Assembly: GCA_017430325.1 (NCBI GenBank)
Contig: JAFRNE010000037.1
Coordinates: 1-64,000 of the forward strand
DNA from: Eubacterium sp.
GTDB taxonomy: Bacteria; Bacillota; Clostridia; Lachnospirales; Lachnospiraceae
Length of the DNA: 64,000 nt
Reading direction: 5' to 3'
Numbering within the stretch: the stretch's first letter is position 1; the number at the start of each line of letters is the position of its first letter. Shown piece after piece: positions 6,230 through 15,423 of this stretch. Below the pieces are notes generated by a model, which did no database searches, had not been told where the DNA came from, and worked only from the letters and a program-made list of their open reading frames with translations. The position numbers were made by a program, and so were the translations under genes.

Positions 6230-6652
6230 CTATCTGTCCATTCCCATCTTCTCTTTAATATCTCTGATTATCCTGGTTATGGAATCAAGCGTTGTATTGA
6301 TCTCCTGAAGGCGGATAAGCTCTTCATCATCAATCTTACCGTCCATAGCTATTGTCACAAGTTCCTCGGATATCTGATTCATCTGTCTGGCTGATGCCAT
6401 GAATTTGATGATAGCTCTATCCATATTATCATCCGGCTGTATTTCCGAAACACTCTCCTTTTCCTTAAGAAGATAGTCCATAGATACACCGAAGAAGTCA
6501 CTTATCAGCATCACCTTATCAATATCCGGCAGTGATTCTCCGGTCTCCCATTTTGATATAGCCTGACGGCTTACCATCAGCTTTTCAGCAAGCTGTTCCT
6601 GGGAATATCTGTTATTTGTTCTTAAATCTCTTAATCTATCTGCAAAGCTCAT
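6230..6652 (-). CDS. XRE-family transcriptional regulator
   Basis: Residues about 4-60 form a Cro/CI helix-turn-helix: ADRLRDLRTNNRYSQEQLAE, KLMVSRQAISKWETGESLP and LISDFFGVSMDYLL, the classic QAISKWE recognition helix. The C-terminal 75 residues are helical and acidic (ISEELVTIAMDGKIDDEEL) and probably dimerise. Such one-component regulators often control their own small operon; here the only downstream partner is the 81-residue gene. Target and inducer are not evident. Confidence 0.9.
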   Translation of the reverse strand: MSFADRLRDLRTNNRYSQEQLAEKLMVSRQAISKWETGESLPDIDKVMLISDFFGVSMDYLLKEKESVSEIQPDDNMDRAIIKFMASARQMNQISEELVTIAMDGKIDDEELIRLQEINTTLDSITRIIRDIKEKMGMDR

Positions 6653-6726
6653 TTTATACTGTCCTCATCAATACTCTATCTATTGTTACCTACGGAGTAT
6701 CTCATCTCCGACATGCATAAACTTTA

Positions 6727-8400
6727 TTACTCAAGGGCCTCAAACTCCGGATTCATGAGTATCTTCGTCATATCCTCAAAATCAACAGGCTTTCCGTAAT
6801 AGTAACCCTGTGCATTTCCGCAGCCGAGTTCCATCAGCATCCTGCCCTCTTCTGTATTTTCCACGCCTTCGGCGATTATCCTCATATTAAGTCTGTTTGC
6901 GATACTTACGATGCTTTCGATAAGGATGAGGGACTTATCATCTCGGCCGAGCTTTCTTACAAAGCTCTGATCGATCTTAACCTCATCGGCATTGATGTTA
7001 TGGATCAGTGAAAGTGATGAATAGCCTGTTCCAAAATCATCTATGCTTATCTTGAAGCCATTCTCCTTGAGGATACGTACAAAGTCGATCAGTCTTCCGA
7101 TCTCGGATTCCTTCGCAGTCTCTGTGATCTCGATCTCCAGCATGGATGTGCTTATATCATTATCCCTGATAGCGGTTATTATCTTCTTCTCTATGTCAGG
7201 GATAAATATATTTTTCTTTGAGAAATTGACTGAAACTACAGGAACCTTAAGCCCCATCTCCTGCCATTCATGAATACATCTACAGGTCTCGATAAGGATA
7301 GTCATATCAAGATCATGTATCATACCCTTTCTGTCAAGAAGCGGTATGAATTCGGCCGGAGCGATTATGCTGTCATTGTGCTGCCATCTGCAAAGTGCTT
7401 CAAGTCCGAGAAGCACACCGGTACGCATATTTACCTTTGGCTGGAAGTAAGGAACAAACTCACCTGCCGCAAGTGCATCCGGAAATGCTGCAACGATCTG
7501 GTTATTATGGCTGATTATCTCAGAAAGCTCCATATTAAATACCACCAGATCCTTCTTAAGGATAGTCTTAGCAACAACGCAGGCAGTACTTGCTTCCTCA
7601 AGCTTGGTTCCGAATTCACGGATATCTGTATCGGATACACCAACTCTGAAGGAGAACCTGTGACTGTTATTTCTGAGGCCCATCAGGCCGTCAACCTGAA
7701 CTATCTTCAATCTATTGAGCATGACGTCAAGATTATCTCTCCTGACAAACATGGCGAAATTGTCACCGCCGACACGGCATACTCCTTCATCTTCTCTCAT
7801 ATATTCCTGAAGCTTCTGAGCGATCTTAGCGATCGCAAGATCACCAAGATGAACACCGCCTCTGTCATTTATGAACTTAAAGTTTTTAACATTTGCGTAG
7901 AGCACAACATATTCAACTTCCGGATAACGCGCGATGCTCTGCATGTATTTGGCACCCAGTGATTTCAGGTTCATGATGCCTGTCTGGGAATCGTGGGTTT
8001 CTGAAAAATCAAGCATGGCTCTCATATTCTGGCGGCTCACAAGAAGATATACCACATCAGCAAGGAAGCCGCAGATATCTTCATCAATATCCTCTTCCGT
8101 AATGCCTTTCTTAAACTCTATCCAAGCATGCACATATTCGTTCGCGTCAAAATAGAAAGTATATTTCTTCTTTATATCGCTTTCTGTATCTTCGGAATAA
8201 AGCTCAAATATACGGTATTTGGAAGTATCCTCTTCACCTTCACCGAGTCCTCTGTAGCCTTCCGAGTCAAACTCAAGGTCATAATACATCTTAACGACAT
8301 TCATTTCTCTGCAGAGTAACTCAAAATCTTCAGATGTCAGCGGACTGTTAACCGCTTTATGAACGATTCTATGTAATTCATTTTCAATCTCTTTTTTCAT
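6727..8400 (-). CDS. GGDEF-EAL protein, probable c-di-GMP phosphodiesterase
   Basis: No membrane segment is seen, so it is probably cytoplasmic. The first 150 residues are a unique input domain. The GGDEF domain (about 150-290) has a degenerate signature, RVGGDNFAMF, where the fourth position is Asn, so cyclase activity is doubtful. The EAL domain (about 310-550) keeps GLEALCRW, VNFSKKN, EIEITET, SIDDFGTGYSSL, KIDQSF and IAEGVEN, the metal- and substrate-binding set, so hydrolysis of c-di-GMP to pGpG is likely. I prefer ATG 8400 because GGGGCGG lies 5 nt upstream; ATG 8418 is possible. It follows the methyltransferase by about 20 nt and may be co-transcribed with purB. Confidence 0.88.
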   Translation of the reverse strand: MKKEIENELHRIVHKAVNSPLTSEDFELLCREMNVVKMYYDLEFDSEGYRGLGEGEEDTSKYRIFELYSEDTESDIKKKYTFYFDANEYVHAWIEFKKGITEEDIDEDICGFLADVVYLLVSRQNMRAMLDFSETHDSQTGIMNLKSLGAKYMQSIARYPEVEYVVLYANVKNFKFINDRGGVHLGDLAIAKIAQKLQEYMREDEGVCRVGGDNFAMFVRRDNLDVMLNRLKIVQVDGLMGLRNNSHRFSFRVGVSDTDIREFGTKLEEASTACVVAKTILKKDLVVFNMELSEIISHNNQIVAAFPDALAAGEFVPYFQPKVNMRTGVLLGLEALCRWQHNDSIIAPAEFIPLLDRKGMIHDLDMTILIETCRCIHEWQEMGLKVPVVSVNFSKKNIFIPDIEKKIITAIRDNDISTSMLEIEITETAKESEIGRLIDFVRILKENGFKISIDDFGTGYSSLSLIHNINADEVKIDQSFVRKLGRDDKSLILIESIVSIANRLNMRIIAEGVENTEEGRMLMELGCGNAQGYYYGKPVDFEDMTKILMNPEFEALE

Positions 8401-8421
8401 TTTTGCCGCCCCATTCAAGTA

Positions 8422-9213
8422 TTATTCAACCTTTGTAAGTATATCGACTGTGTGTGATGAAGCTCCGATAAGATCCTGCCTCTCGCAGGTTGCCATATGA
8501 TACTTAATAAACTCCTCAAAGGTTTCGTCATCCATTTTGTTAAGTATAGGTCTCATATAATCAGACGCACCGTCCGCAGCAATAAGCTTCAGCCTCTTAA
8601 GTCCGGCCAGCTCATTCAGCCTTTCGATATTCTCCGTCCTCATATAGTGATAGAGATCCTTTTCATCCGTCAGAGTCTGATAATCAGGAGAAAGACTGTT
8701 CTTCTCGATACACTCCTTAATATGATTCTCCTTAAATGCATAGGTGATCACAGCATATTCATTCATTACATATGCAACCATGATGATGCCGTCTTTTTTC
8801 GTTACTCTTGCAGCCTCACTGAGTGCTTTAAGCTGGTCCTCTTCGGTATAAAGATGATACATCGGGCCGAAAAGAAGTGTCAGGTCAAAGGTATCATCAG
8901 CAAATCGTGAAAGCTTTGTCGCATTCCCCTGATAAGCTTCAACAAGGCTGCTCTTCTTCTTAAGTATGCCAAGGTTGTATTTCACCAGTTCAACTGCAGT
9001 AACACTGTAACCCTCTTCCGCAAGTGGTATGCTGTATGCACCCGTACCGGCACCGATATCAAGGATCTTTATATCCCTTCGGACGAGCTTATCCAGGCAC
9101 TCATGTATGTAATGCATCGTGGTCCTGAATTCGACCTGCCCATGTCTCGAGAGGAGTCTTTTATCCTCATTGAATTTGTTATAATATTTTTCAAGCTCTG
9201 TCTGAGTTTTCAT
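8422..9213 (-). CDS. Class I SAM-dependent methyltransferase
   Basis: Residues about 49-59 read ILDIGAGTGAYS, the SAM-binding motif I, followed by AVELVKYNLGIL, QGNATKLSRFADDTFDLTLLFG and RVTKKDGIIMVAYV (motifs II-IV), the layout of Methyltransf_11/25 proteins. The substrate cannot be read from sequence; small-molecule targets are common in this group. Its ATG overlaps the purB stop as TAATG, implying translational coupling, and a GGDEF-EAL gene follows. Confidence 0.85.
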   Translation of the reverse strand: MKTQTELEKYYNKFNEDKRLLSRHGQVEFRTTMHYIHECLDKLVRRDIKILDIGAGTGAYSIPLAEEGYSVTAVELVKYNLGILKKKSSLVEAYQGNATKLSRFADDTFDLTLLFGPMYHLYTEEDQLKALSEAARVTKKDGIIMVAYVMNEYAVITYAFKENHIKECIEKNSLSPDYQTLTDEKDLYHYMRTENIERLNELAGLKRLKLIAADGASDYMRPILNKMDDETFEEFIKYHMATCERQDLIGASSHTVDILTKVE

Positions 9214-10667
9214 TATACGTTGATCTCTGCTGTAAGTCCGAGTGCATCCTTATTTGCGTCAAGGATAGGCTGGATAACCTCGGCTATAAACTCCTCTGTC
9301 TGCTGTGGTGCACGGCCTACATATCTCTCAGGCTGCATAAGTGCCTTAAGCTCATCGAGAGTCATATTAAATGCAGGATCAGCTGCGATAAGCTCAAGGA
9401 GGTTGTTCTCCTTACCCTCACGCTTAACATTTGCACCAGCTTCCATTGAATAGGTTCTGATCTTCTCATGAAGCTCCTGTCTGTTTCCACCTGCCTTAAC
9501 AGCGTCCATCATAATATTTTCTGTTGCCATGAAAGGAATCTCTTCCATGAACTTCTTGTAAATAACCTTTTCGTAAACTACAAGTCCATCAACAACATTC
9601 AGGCAGAGATCAAGGATTCCGTCAACTGCAAGGAAGCCTTCAGGAACAGAAAGCCTCTTGTTTGCTGAATCGTCAAGTGTTCTCTCAAACCACTGAGTTG
9701 ATGCAACGATTGCAGGATTGAGTGCATCACACATAACATAATCTGCAAGTGATGCGATTCTCTCACTTCTCATAGGATTTCTCTTATATGCCATAGCTGA
9801 TGAACCGATCTGATTCTTCTCAAACGGCTCCTCAACCTGCTTTAAGTGCTGGAGAAGTCTTATATCATTTGAGAACTTGTGTGCTGTCTGAGCGATGCCT
9901 GAAAGCACATTAAGTACTCTTGAATCAACCTTACGTGTGTAGGTCTGACCTGATACAGGGAAGCAGTCTGCGAAGCCCATCTTCTCAGCGATCATCTTGT
10001 CAGCCTTGCGGCATGCCTCGTGGTCTCCGTCAAAGAGCTCGAAGAAGCTTGCCTGAGTACCTGTTGTACCCTTTGAACCAAGAAGCTTAAGCTGGCTTAT
10101 CATGTAGTCAACATCCTCAAGGTCCATATAGAAATCATGCAGCCAGAGAGTTGCTCTCTTACCTACAGTTGTAGGCTGAGCCGGCTGGAAATGTGTAAAT
10201 GCGATAGTTGGAAGATCCTTATACTGAAGCGCAAACTTTGTAAGTTCATTGATAACATTGAGGAGCTTCTTTCTTACAAGATAAAGAGCTTCTCTCATGA
10301 TGATGATATCTGTATTATCACCTACATAGCAGCTGGTAGCACCAAGATGGATGATACCTGCAGCCTTTGGACACTGCTGTCCATATGCATAAACATGGCT
10401 CATAACATCATGTCTTACAAGCTTTTCACGTTCCTTTGCAACCTCGTAATTAATATCGTCTACGTGGCTCTTCAGTTCCTCTATCATTTCATCCGTAATA
10501 CGCGGATTACCTTCTGTATCCTTAAGTCCGAGCTCCTTCTCTGTCTCAGCAAGAGCTATCCAGAGCTTTCTCCAGGTTGTGAATTTCATATCCGGCGAGA
10601 AAATAAACTGCATCTCCTTTGATGCATATCTCTCCGAAAGTGGGCTGACGTACTTGTCGTTGTTCAT
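9213..10667 (-). CDS. purB: Adenylosuccinate lyase
   Basis: Cleaves SAICAR to AICAR and adenylosuccinate to AMP, each releasing fumarate. The fumarase/aspartase superfamily signature is GSSAMAYKRNPMRSERI; the TSCYVGDNTD, HFQPAQPTTVGKR and GTTGTQASF blocks supply substrate- and acid/base residues. At 484 residues it matches the longer PurB subgroup. Start ATG 10667 has AGAGGATAAAATA upstream. It probably heads an operon with the methyltransferase and GGDEF-EAL genes. Confidence 0.97.
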   Translation of the reverse strand: MNNDKYVSPLSERYASKEMQFIFSPDMKFTTWRKLWIALAETEKELGLKDTEGNPRITDEMIEELKSHVDDINYEVAKEREKLVRHDVMSHVYAYGQQCPKAAGIIHLGATSCYVGDNTDIIIMREALYLVRKKLLNVINELTKFALQYKDLPTIAFTHFQPAQPTTVGKRATLWLHDFYMDLEDVDYMISQLKLLGSKGTTGTQASFFELFDGDHEACRKADKMIAEKMGFADCFPVSGQTYTRKVDSRVLNVLSGIAQTAHKFSNDIRLLQHLKQVEEPFEKNQIGSSAMAYKRNPMRSERIASLADYVMCDALNPAIVASTQWFERTLDDSANKRLSVPEGFLAVDGILDLCLNVVDGLVVYEKVIYKKFMEEIPFMATENIMMDAVKAGGNRQELHEKIRTYSMEAGANVKREGKENNLLELIAADPAFNMTLDELKALMQPERYVGRAPQQTEEFIAEVIQPILDANKDALGLTAEINV

Positions 10668-10781
10668 TATTTTATCCTCTTCTCTATTTTATTATTTCTT
10701 AGTTATTGTATTTGTAAAGCCGCTCACCTTATATCAAGGCATACTCTGCGACATACACAATCATTTTACTACATAAAAAAA

Positions 10782-10816
10782 ACATACGCAAATATATTTA
10801 ATGTATCTGCGTATGT
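10782..10816. terminator. Bidirectional terminator after the pilin gene
   Basis: ACATACGCA (10782-10790) pairs with TGCGTATGT (10808-10816), with seven T on the plus side and eight A on the left side, so it works for minus-strand transcription leaving the pilin gene at 10868. Confidence 0.85.
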
Positions 10817-10867
10817 TTTTTTGTGATTTGTATATTATGATTTTGAACTGCTTGAAAATGCTCTCAT

Positions 10868-11551
10868 TTAATCATCATAGAATCTCTTATCTGTATCGGG
10901 ATAAATCCTGTAGAATGGCAAAACAGTATTTGTTCCATAACCGTCAGCGCTGTTTCGTTTATATCCTATCCAAACCTCTACAGCATAATCGTCTCCCTTT
11001 TTGTTTCTACCATCCGCTACTCTTCTAAAGATCATCCATGAATCAGCGTATTGAGAAACTCTTCCGTATGGATCCTTTGTTTTCCTGTATTTAAACGGGA
11101 GCACCTCATATTCTGTATCCCAGGTTTTTCCGCCCAGCTGAACAAGATTCGCTTTTAATTCCAGAACCCAATTCCATTGGGAATCAAGACCATCCCAGCC
11201 ATGCTTAAACTCTCCGTTCTGACTTCTGTAATCAAAGGAACCTCTTGCCCAGGCAATGATCTCCATCTGATAAGTCTCTCCATTGGCTGTTACGGTGTAT
11301 TTAGTTCTTCCGGTATTCTGCTCCCATGCCTCCTTAACACTATCATCCGCTGATGCAATCGCAAGCTCTGCAGCCTTGTAAATTGTTTCGGCTGTTGCTA
11401 CATCAACCTGCTTCCTGGCTTTATTTATGTATCTGATGATAGCCATTCCGATAACTGCAGCAAGAATAACCATAATAGTAATTACGATTATAAGCTCCAC
11501 TAGAGAAAAGCCCTTATTCCGTTTGTTCAAAACCTTCCTGTCTTCTACCAT
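10868..11551 (-). CDS. Type IV pilin-like prepilin under c-di-GMP riboswitch control
   Basis: The N-terminus NKRNKGFSLVELIIVITI followed by MVILAAVIGMAII is a class III-type prepilin signal: basic leader, G|F cleavage site, Glu at +5 and a hydrophobic alpha-1 helix. The remaining 190 residues form a soluble head with no named domain (aromatic, K/D-rich, ending in RIYPDTDKRFYDD). It lies 43 kb from the main pilus operon, has its own promoter, riboswitch leader and terminator, and so is a stand-alone pilin. Major or minor pilin status is undecided; export and assembly would need the machinery at 54731-63967. Confidence 0.85.
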   Translation of the reverse strand: MVEDRKVLNKRNKGFSLVELIIVITIMVILAAVIGMAIIRYINKARKQVDVATAETIYKAAELAIASADDSVKEAWEQNTGRTKYTVTANGETYQMEIIAWARGSFDYRSQNGEFKHGWDGLDSQWNWVLELKANLVQLGGKTWDTEYEVLPFKYRKTKDPYGRVSQYADSWMIFRRVADGRNKKGDDYAVEVWIGYKRNSADGYGTNTVLPFYRIYPDTDKRFYDD

Positions 11552-11585
11552 ATTCCCTACCCCAACAATTCTATTAAAACATCAA

Positions 11586-11611
11586 AAGGATGCCACTTAC
11601 ATGACATCCTT
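11586..11611 (-). terminator. Expression-platform hairpin of the c-di-GMP leader
   Basis: On the minus strand AAGGATGTCA (11611-11602) pairs with TGGCATCCTT (11595-11586), followed by TTGATGTTTT. It lies between the aptamer and the pilin ribosome site, the expected position of a transcription-terminating switch. Confidence 0.65.
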
Positions 11612-11655
11612 ATCACAGTCTCATATACTATATTAAATAACTCTTATAATATATT

Positions 11656-11722
11656 GCAGCTGGCTGTCATGTTAAAGACCCTTTAGCTTTGCGTCACAGG
11701 ATTTCCCCTGCTTTGCCACTAA
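11656..11722 (-). ncRNA. c-di-GMP-I (GEMM-I) riboswitch aptamer
   Basis: The minus strand reads GGCAAAG, then hairpin CAGGG-GAAA-TCCTG, then GACGCAAAGCTA, AGGGTC and ACAGCCAGCTGC. The GNRA-capped first stem, the near-invariant GACGCAAAGC joining strand and the C/G-rich second helix end with CAGCC are diagnostic for GEMM-I. It is in the 190-nt leader of the pilin gene at 10868-11551, as known for Clostridia pilin genes regulated by c-di-GMP. Whether it switches on or off is not decided by sequence inspection alone. Confidence 0.88.
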
Positions 11723-11749
11723 AACAGATAATACTACCTATTCATGATT

Positions 11750-11778
11750 ATTATATATCAAAATAATATAGAATACAA
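11750..11778 (-). promoter_or_regulatory. Promoter of the riboswitch-pilin transcript
   Basis: TTGTAT (11778-11773), 17-bp spacer, TATAAT (11755-11750). Transcription would start near 11743, about 20 nt before the aptamer. Confidence 0.75.
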
Positions 11779-11855
11779 CAAGAATTTACAGTTTGTTCAT
11801 ATTTTTTGTAAGAAACCTACAAATCAAGCAAAAATTTTTATGGATTACAGCAAAA

Positions 11856-12779
11856 TCACTCATTATCCTCGCCATAAGTGCTCTTATCATTGATCCTGAG
11901 AGTGATTGCCTTATGGATATTCTTAGCAGTAACCTCCTTGAAGACACCGCCATCCTCTCCGTCAACAGTCCATGATATCGGCTTCTCACCGATTATCTTG
12001 ATGTCCTTAGCCTTTGTGTGATAAACAAGCTTTGGATCCATCTTATTTGTTGCGATAGACTTCAATATCTTAGCCAGTTCAAGCGGGCTCTTCGGCTTCT
12101 TGATGAAGAGGCATTCAAACTCACCGTCACAAAATGACACATCTCTCGGTCCGATCAGCTTGAAGCCGCCAACCGAAAGCGAATTGGTTATCTGTCCGTA
12201 AAGGAATTCTCCCTTTACCATCTTATCATCAAGTCTTGCAACTATCTTAACAGGATCTATCCTTGAAAGCTCCTTAAATGCTTCAATGATATATGCAGTA
12301 TGTCCCAGCATATTCTTCAGCTTCTGAGGTGTTGAATAAGAAATCTCCGTGAAGATACCAAAAGCTGCAACATAAATAAAGTTCTGTCCGCCAAGCACTC
12401 CGACATCTATAGGGCAGTCAGTTCCCTTTACGATGTCTCTTGATGCCTTGACCGGATTCATACTGAGTCTGAGACTCTTGCCGAAATCATTTGTAGATCC
12501 GCATGGTATATAACCAAGCGGGACATCTATCCCCTGCTCTTTAAGCTTCATCATTCCTGATATAGTATTGTCGAGAGTACCATCACCGCCGGCGCAAACG
12601 ATAAGGTCGTATTTTGCGCCTAATCTTTCAGCACAGAGAGCGGCATCATTTGCATCCAGAGTCGGATGAAATTCCACATGATAACCGGCCTTTGTAAATA
12701 TGGTTATCATTTCAAATATCTTATTCTTTACTACCTTCTTACCGGCCTTCGGATTGACCAGAAAAAGCATCTTCTTCAT
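11856..12779 (-). CDS. Diacylglycerol/lipid kinase family protein (YegS/DagK-like)
   Basis: The 307-residue protein has the DAGK catalytic fold: FLVNPKAGKK at 6-15, YDLIVCAGGDGTLDNTISG (GGDGT nucleotide loop) near residue 60, and GYIPCGSTNDFGKSL. Gram-positive DgkB-type enzymes return diacylglycerol to phosphatidic acid for lipid synthesis; other members phosphorylate other lipids, so the exact substrate is open. The start has GGGAGATAAGAGT upstream. It follows queC by about 80 nt and may be read through from the que operon. Confidence 0.87.
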   Translation of the reverse strand: MKKMLFLVNPKAGKKVVKNKIFEMITIFTKAGYHVEFHPTLDANDAALCAERLGAKYDLIVCAGGDGTLDNTISGMMKLKEQGIDVPLGYIPCGSTNDFGKSLRLSMNPVKASRDIVKGTDCPIDVGVLGGQNFIYVAAFGIFTEISYSTPQKLKNMLGHTAYIIEAFKELSRIDPVKIVARLDDKMVKGEFLYGQITNSLSVGGFKLIGPRDVSFCDGEFECLFIKKPKSPLELAKILKSIATNKMDPKLVYHTKAKDIKIIGEKPISWTVDGEDGGVFKEVTAKNIHKAITLRINDKSTYGEDNE

Positions 12780-12858
12780 ACTCTTATCTCCCTAAACCAA
12801 TCACAGTATTTTCTGAACCATTAAATAACCTTCATTAATTCGCGTCCACTTGTAAAGC

Positions 12859-13524
12859 TCATTCAGTCTCTCTGCGTTCCATATATCTGTCGTAGCCCCT
12901 CTTACGCAGCTTGCACGCAGGACAGTGTCCGCATCCTTCACCCATTATACCATTATAACAGGTCAGTGTCATGTCCCTAATTACAGAAAGTCCGCCGAGC
13001 TTATCGGCCATCTCCCAGGTCTCTTCCTTATCGATCCACATAAGAGGAGTGATTATCTCGAATTCGTAATCCATCGCAAGGTTAAGAGTTGCGTTAAGCG
13101 ACTTGATAAATACATTTCTGCAATCCGGATAGCCTGAAAAATCGCTCTGTGAAACACCTGTGATGATATCATTTATTCCAAGTCCCTTTGCATAGATCGC
13201 TGCGTAGGTAAGAAACAGAAGGTTTCTTCCTTCAACAAAGGAATTCGGTGTTCCGCTCTCCGGAGCCTCCTCATCCACCTTGATCTCTGCTCTGGTAAGT
13301 GAATTCGGTGCAAGTTCAGAAAGAAGTGACATATCCATGATCTTCTGTCTGACTCCGAACTTCTCACATATTTTTGCAGCGCATTCAAGCTCCTTCTTAT
13401 GTCTCTGATTATAATCAAAAGAAACTGCCTCTACTGTTTTATATTTTTTAAGTGCCCAAAGCAGGCAGGTCGTACTGTCCTGTCCACCGCTGAGTACCAC
13501 TAATGCCGCCTCTTTATTCTTCAT
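12859..13524 (-). CDS. queC: 7-cyano-7-deazaguanine synthase
   Basis: Converts 7-carboxy-7-deazaguanine to preQ0 with ATP and ammonia, in queuosine precursor synthesis. The PP-loop SGGQDST is at 12-18; the C-terminal zinc site is CYNG...[20 protein letters not shown] and [14 protein letters not shown] are further family blocks. The length, 221 residues, is typical. Last gene of the queD-queE-folE-queC operon and so probably under the preQ1-I riboswitch at 15424-15462. AGGAGG lies 7 nt before ATG 13524. Confidence 0.96.
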   Translation of the reverse strand: MKNKEAALVVLSGGQDSTTCLLWALKKYKTVEAVSFDYNQRHKKELECAAKICEKFGVRQKIMDMSLLSELAPNSLTRAEIKVDEEAPESGTPNSFVEGRNLLFLTYAAIYAKGLGINDIITGVSQSDFSGYPDCRNVFIKSLNATLNLAMDYEFEIITPLMWIDKEETWEMADKLGGLSVIRDMTLTCYNGIMGEGCGHCPACKLRKRGYDRYMERRETE

Positions 13525-13569
13525 ATCCGTTCCTCCTAATCTGCATTAACCATCAGTTTTTTACGTCCT

Positions 13570-14151
13570 CTATCTCATCATCATGATAAGTCTGTCTCTG
13601 ACCTCAGGATCATCATTAAACACGCCTCTCATGGTTGTGGTATATGTGCTTGATGCCCTGTTCTTTATACCTCTTGCAGTAACGCAGCTGTGCTTTGCCT
13701 CGATGATCACCGCAACGTCCGGCGATCCTGTAGCTTTCTCCATAACCTCAGCGATATCCGAACCGATCTTCTCCTGAAGCTGAAGGCGCTTTGTAACCAT
13801 ATCAACTATTCTTACGATCTTACTGAGACCGATCACTCTGTTGCGAGGGATGTATGCAACCGAGATCTTCATATCATACATCAAAGCGATATGATGCTCG
13901 CAGTAGCTGAAAGCCTCTATGTCCTTCAATAATACGATATCATTTCTGCTTCTTGTTTTTGGAGCCTCGAAGGTCTTGCTGAACATTTCCGCGATCTCGT
14001 CATTAGTATACGATATGCCTTCAAATATTTCCTCATACATTCTTGCGACTCTGTCCGGTGTTTCACGAAGTCCTTCTCTTTCAGGATCCTCTCCTATCGC
14101 AAGAAGTAATCCTCTGATATGCTCTTTTACCTTTTCCTTATCTACAGCCAT
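13570..14151 (-). CDS. folE: GTP cyclohydrolase I
   Basis: Makes 7,8-dihydroneopterin triphosphate from GTP, feeding both folate and queuosine synthesis. Zinc ligands are visible in [16 protein letters not shown] (Cys, His) and in [13 protein letters not shown] (Cys); [14 protein letters not shown] and [13 protein letters not shown] are hallmark stretches. It is 193 residues, normal for the single-domain enzyme. Position between queE and queC shows that here it serves the queuosine pathway, perhaps in addition to folate. Confidence 0.96.
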   Translation of the reverse strand: MAVDKEKVKEHIRGLLLAIGEDPEREGLRETPDRVARMYEEIFEGISYTNDEIAEMFSKTFEAPKTRSRNDIVLLKDIEAFSYCEHHIALMYDMKISVAYIPRNRVIGLSKIVRIVDMVTKRLQLQEKIGSDIAEVMEKATGSPDVAVIIEAKHSCVTARGIKNRASSTYTTTMRGVFNDDPEVRDRLIMMMR

Positions 14152-14182
14152 TTTATTATCTCCTGATCATCTATAATATATT

Positions 14183-14854
14183 TCACACACCCCTGGCCTG
14201 CGGATCCCATACATATTTGTGGATCTGCAGCTGGAGCCTGACATCATTCATTTTCTTTTCAACCATATGATCAACTATCTCGCGAGGCTCTATCCTTCCA
14301 AATACAGCACTCACATAAACAGTACATTTTTCCGTGAGCGAATATCTTTCGACGATCTCACTCATCTTATCAAGATCATTTCTGTCCGACACAACGAATT
14401 TAACCGTATCGCAGTTCCTGATATTCTCAAAATTCTGAAGCTTCATCGCGTGCTCCATACCGCTTCCCGGACATTTATAATCAACCGTAAAACTTATATT
14501 CTCCGGTGCCGTTCTATAATATTCCTCAAGAGAAACCGCACCGTTCGTTTCAATCTCTGTCCGAAGGTTCCTGTCCTCTCCCAGCTTTTCAAGGAGCAGC
14601 TTTATATCCTTCTGAAGCATCGGCTCGCCACCGGTCAGAGTGATATTTTTCACATCTGAAGCCTTAATATACTGATATATCTCCTCGGCAGACATAAGTT
14701 CCGTTGCCGCCGCCTCATCGCAGGCCCAGAGCGTATCACAGTAATTACATCTCAGATTACAGCCTGCAAACCTTATAAATACACTCAGCTCTCCGGCACG
14801 TTTTGCCTCGCCGTTAATACTTATAAACTTTTCCGCAACTACAAACTTTTGCAT
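14183..14854 (-). CDS. queE: 7-carboxy-7-deazaguanine synthase (radical SAM)
   Basis: Radical-SAM enzyme that contracts 6-carboxytetrahydropterin to the 7-deazaguanine ring. The cluster motif C-x3-C-x2-C is in GCNLRCNYCDT; ITLTGGEPMLQ is the SAM-binding GGE motif. I start at ATG 14854 with AAGG 8 nt upstream; a TTG two codons earlier is the longer option. The C-terminus HKYVWDPQARGV is family-like. Between queD and folE in the operon. Confidence 0.95.
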   Translation of the reverse strand: MQKFVVAEKFISINGEAKRAGELSVFIRFAGCNLRCNYCDTLWACDEAAATELMSAEEIYQYIKASDVKNITLTGGEPMLQKDIKLLLEKLGEDRNLRTEIETNGAVSLEEYYRTAPENISFTVDYKCPGSGMEHAMKLQNFENIRNCDTVKFVVSDRNDLDKMSEIVERYSLTEKCTVYVSAVFGRIEPREIVDHMVEKKMNDVRLQLQIHKYVWDPQARGV

Positions 14855-14908
14855 GATCAAACCTTATCCTAATCTTCTATCCACTTTAATACTTTTTATC
14901 ATCAGTTA

Positions 14909-15328
14909 TTAAAGCATATATGTTGCAGCATTGTTTGGTGTTTCATATACCGTGGTCTTTACCACACTGTAGCCTTCCATGGTCATATTATCGTAAAAAT
15001 ACTTTGCAAGATTTTCCGCTGTCGGTCTGAATGGAAACTCAAGTATTCTGAAGCCCTCTTCCCTCATAGCTTCCATAGTTGCTGCCTTAAGGCTTCCCTC
15101 TTCGATAAGAAGGCTGTGGTCAAGCATCTTTGTAAGCTTCTTCAGGCTTTTCTTGAGTGCTGAGAAATCAGTTACCATTCCCTTTTCAGAACCCTTTTCC
15201 TGAAGCTTTTCGCCCTTAACCTCTATAACAACATTCCATCTGTGTCCATGTATATTTGCGCATTTTCCGTCATAGTCCTTAAGAAAATGTGCACTATCGA
15301 AATCCGATTGTGTTGAAAGTATGTACAT
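14909..15328 (-). CDS. queD: 6-carboxy-5,6,7,8-tetrahydropterin synthase
   Basis: Converts dihydroneopterin triphosphate to 6-carboxytetrahydropterin. Zinc-binding His residues are in FDSAHFL and NIHGHRWN; MVTDFSALKK, LDHSLLIE and RPTAENLAKYFYDNM complete the PTPS-fold signature. ATG 15328 is chosen because AAAGGAG lies just upstream and the protein then begins MYILSTQSDFDSAHF, as family members do; the longer frame to 15373 runs through the riboswitch terminator. First gene of the que operon. Confidence 0.95.
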   Translation of the reverse strand: MYILSTQSDFDSAHFLKDYDGKCANIHGHRWNVVIEVKGEKLQEKGSEKGMVTDFSALKKSLKKLTKMLDHSLLIEEGSLKAATMEAMREEGFRILEFPFRPTAENLAKYFYDNMTMEGYSVVKTTVYETPNNAATYML

Positions 15329-15355
15329 AGTTTCTCCTTTCATAATAAAAATAAG

Positions 15356-15376
15356 GGGGTGCAAAATTTGCACCCC
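15356..15376 (-). terminator. preQ1 riboswitch terminator
   Basis: GGGGTGCAAA pairs with TTTGCACCCC around a single central base, followed on the minus strand by CTTATTTTTATT. It lies between the aptamer and the queD ribosome site. TTTGCACC inside the aptamer (15453-15446) is complementary to GGTGCAAA of the terminator, giving a ready-made antiterminator. Confidence 0.85.
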
Positions 15377-15423
15377 AAATCAGTCTCATATTACCATATC
15401 AGAAAAATATGATCGATTCAGCC

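Noticed and set aside
7270..7962. 230-codon open frame on the plus strand
   Set aside because: It lies entirely inside the GGDEF-EAL gene, has no ribosome site or domain, and the minus-strand frame carries all motifs.
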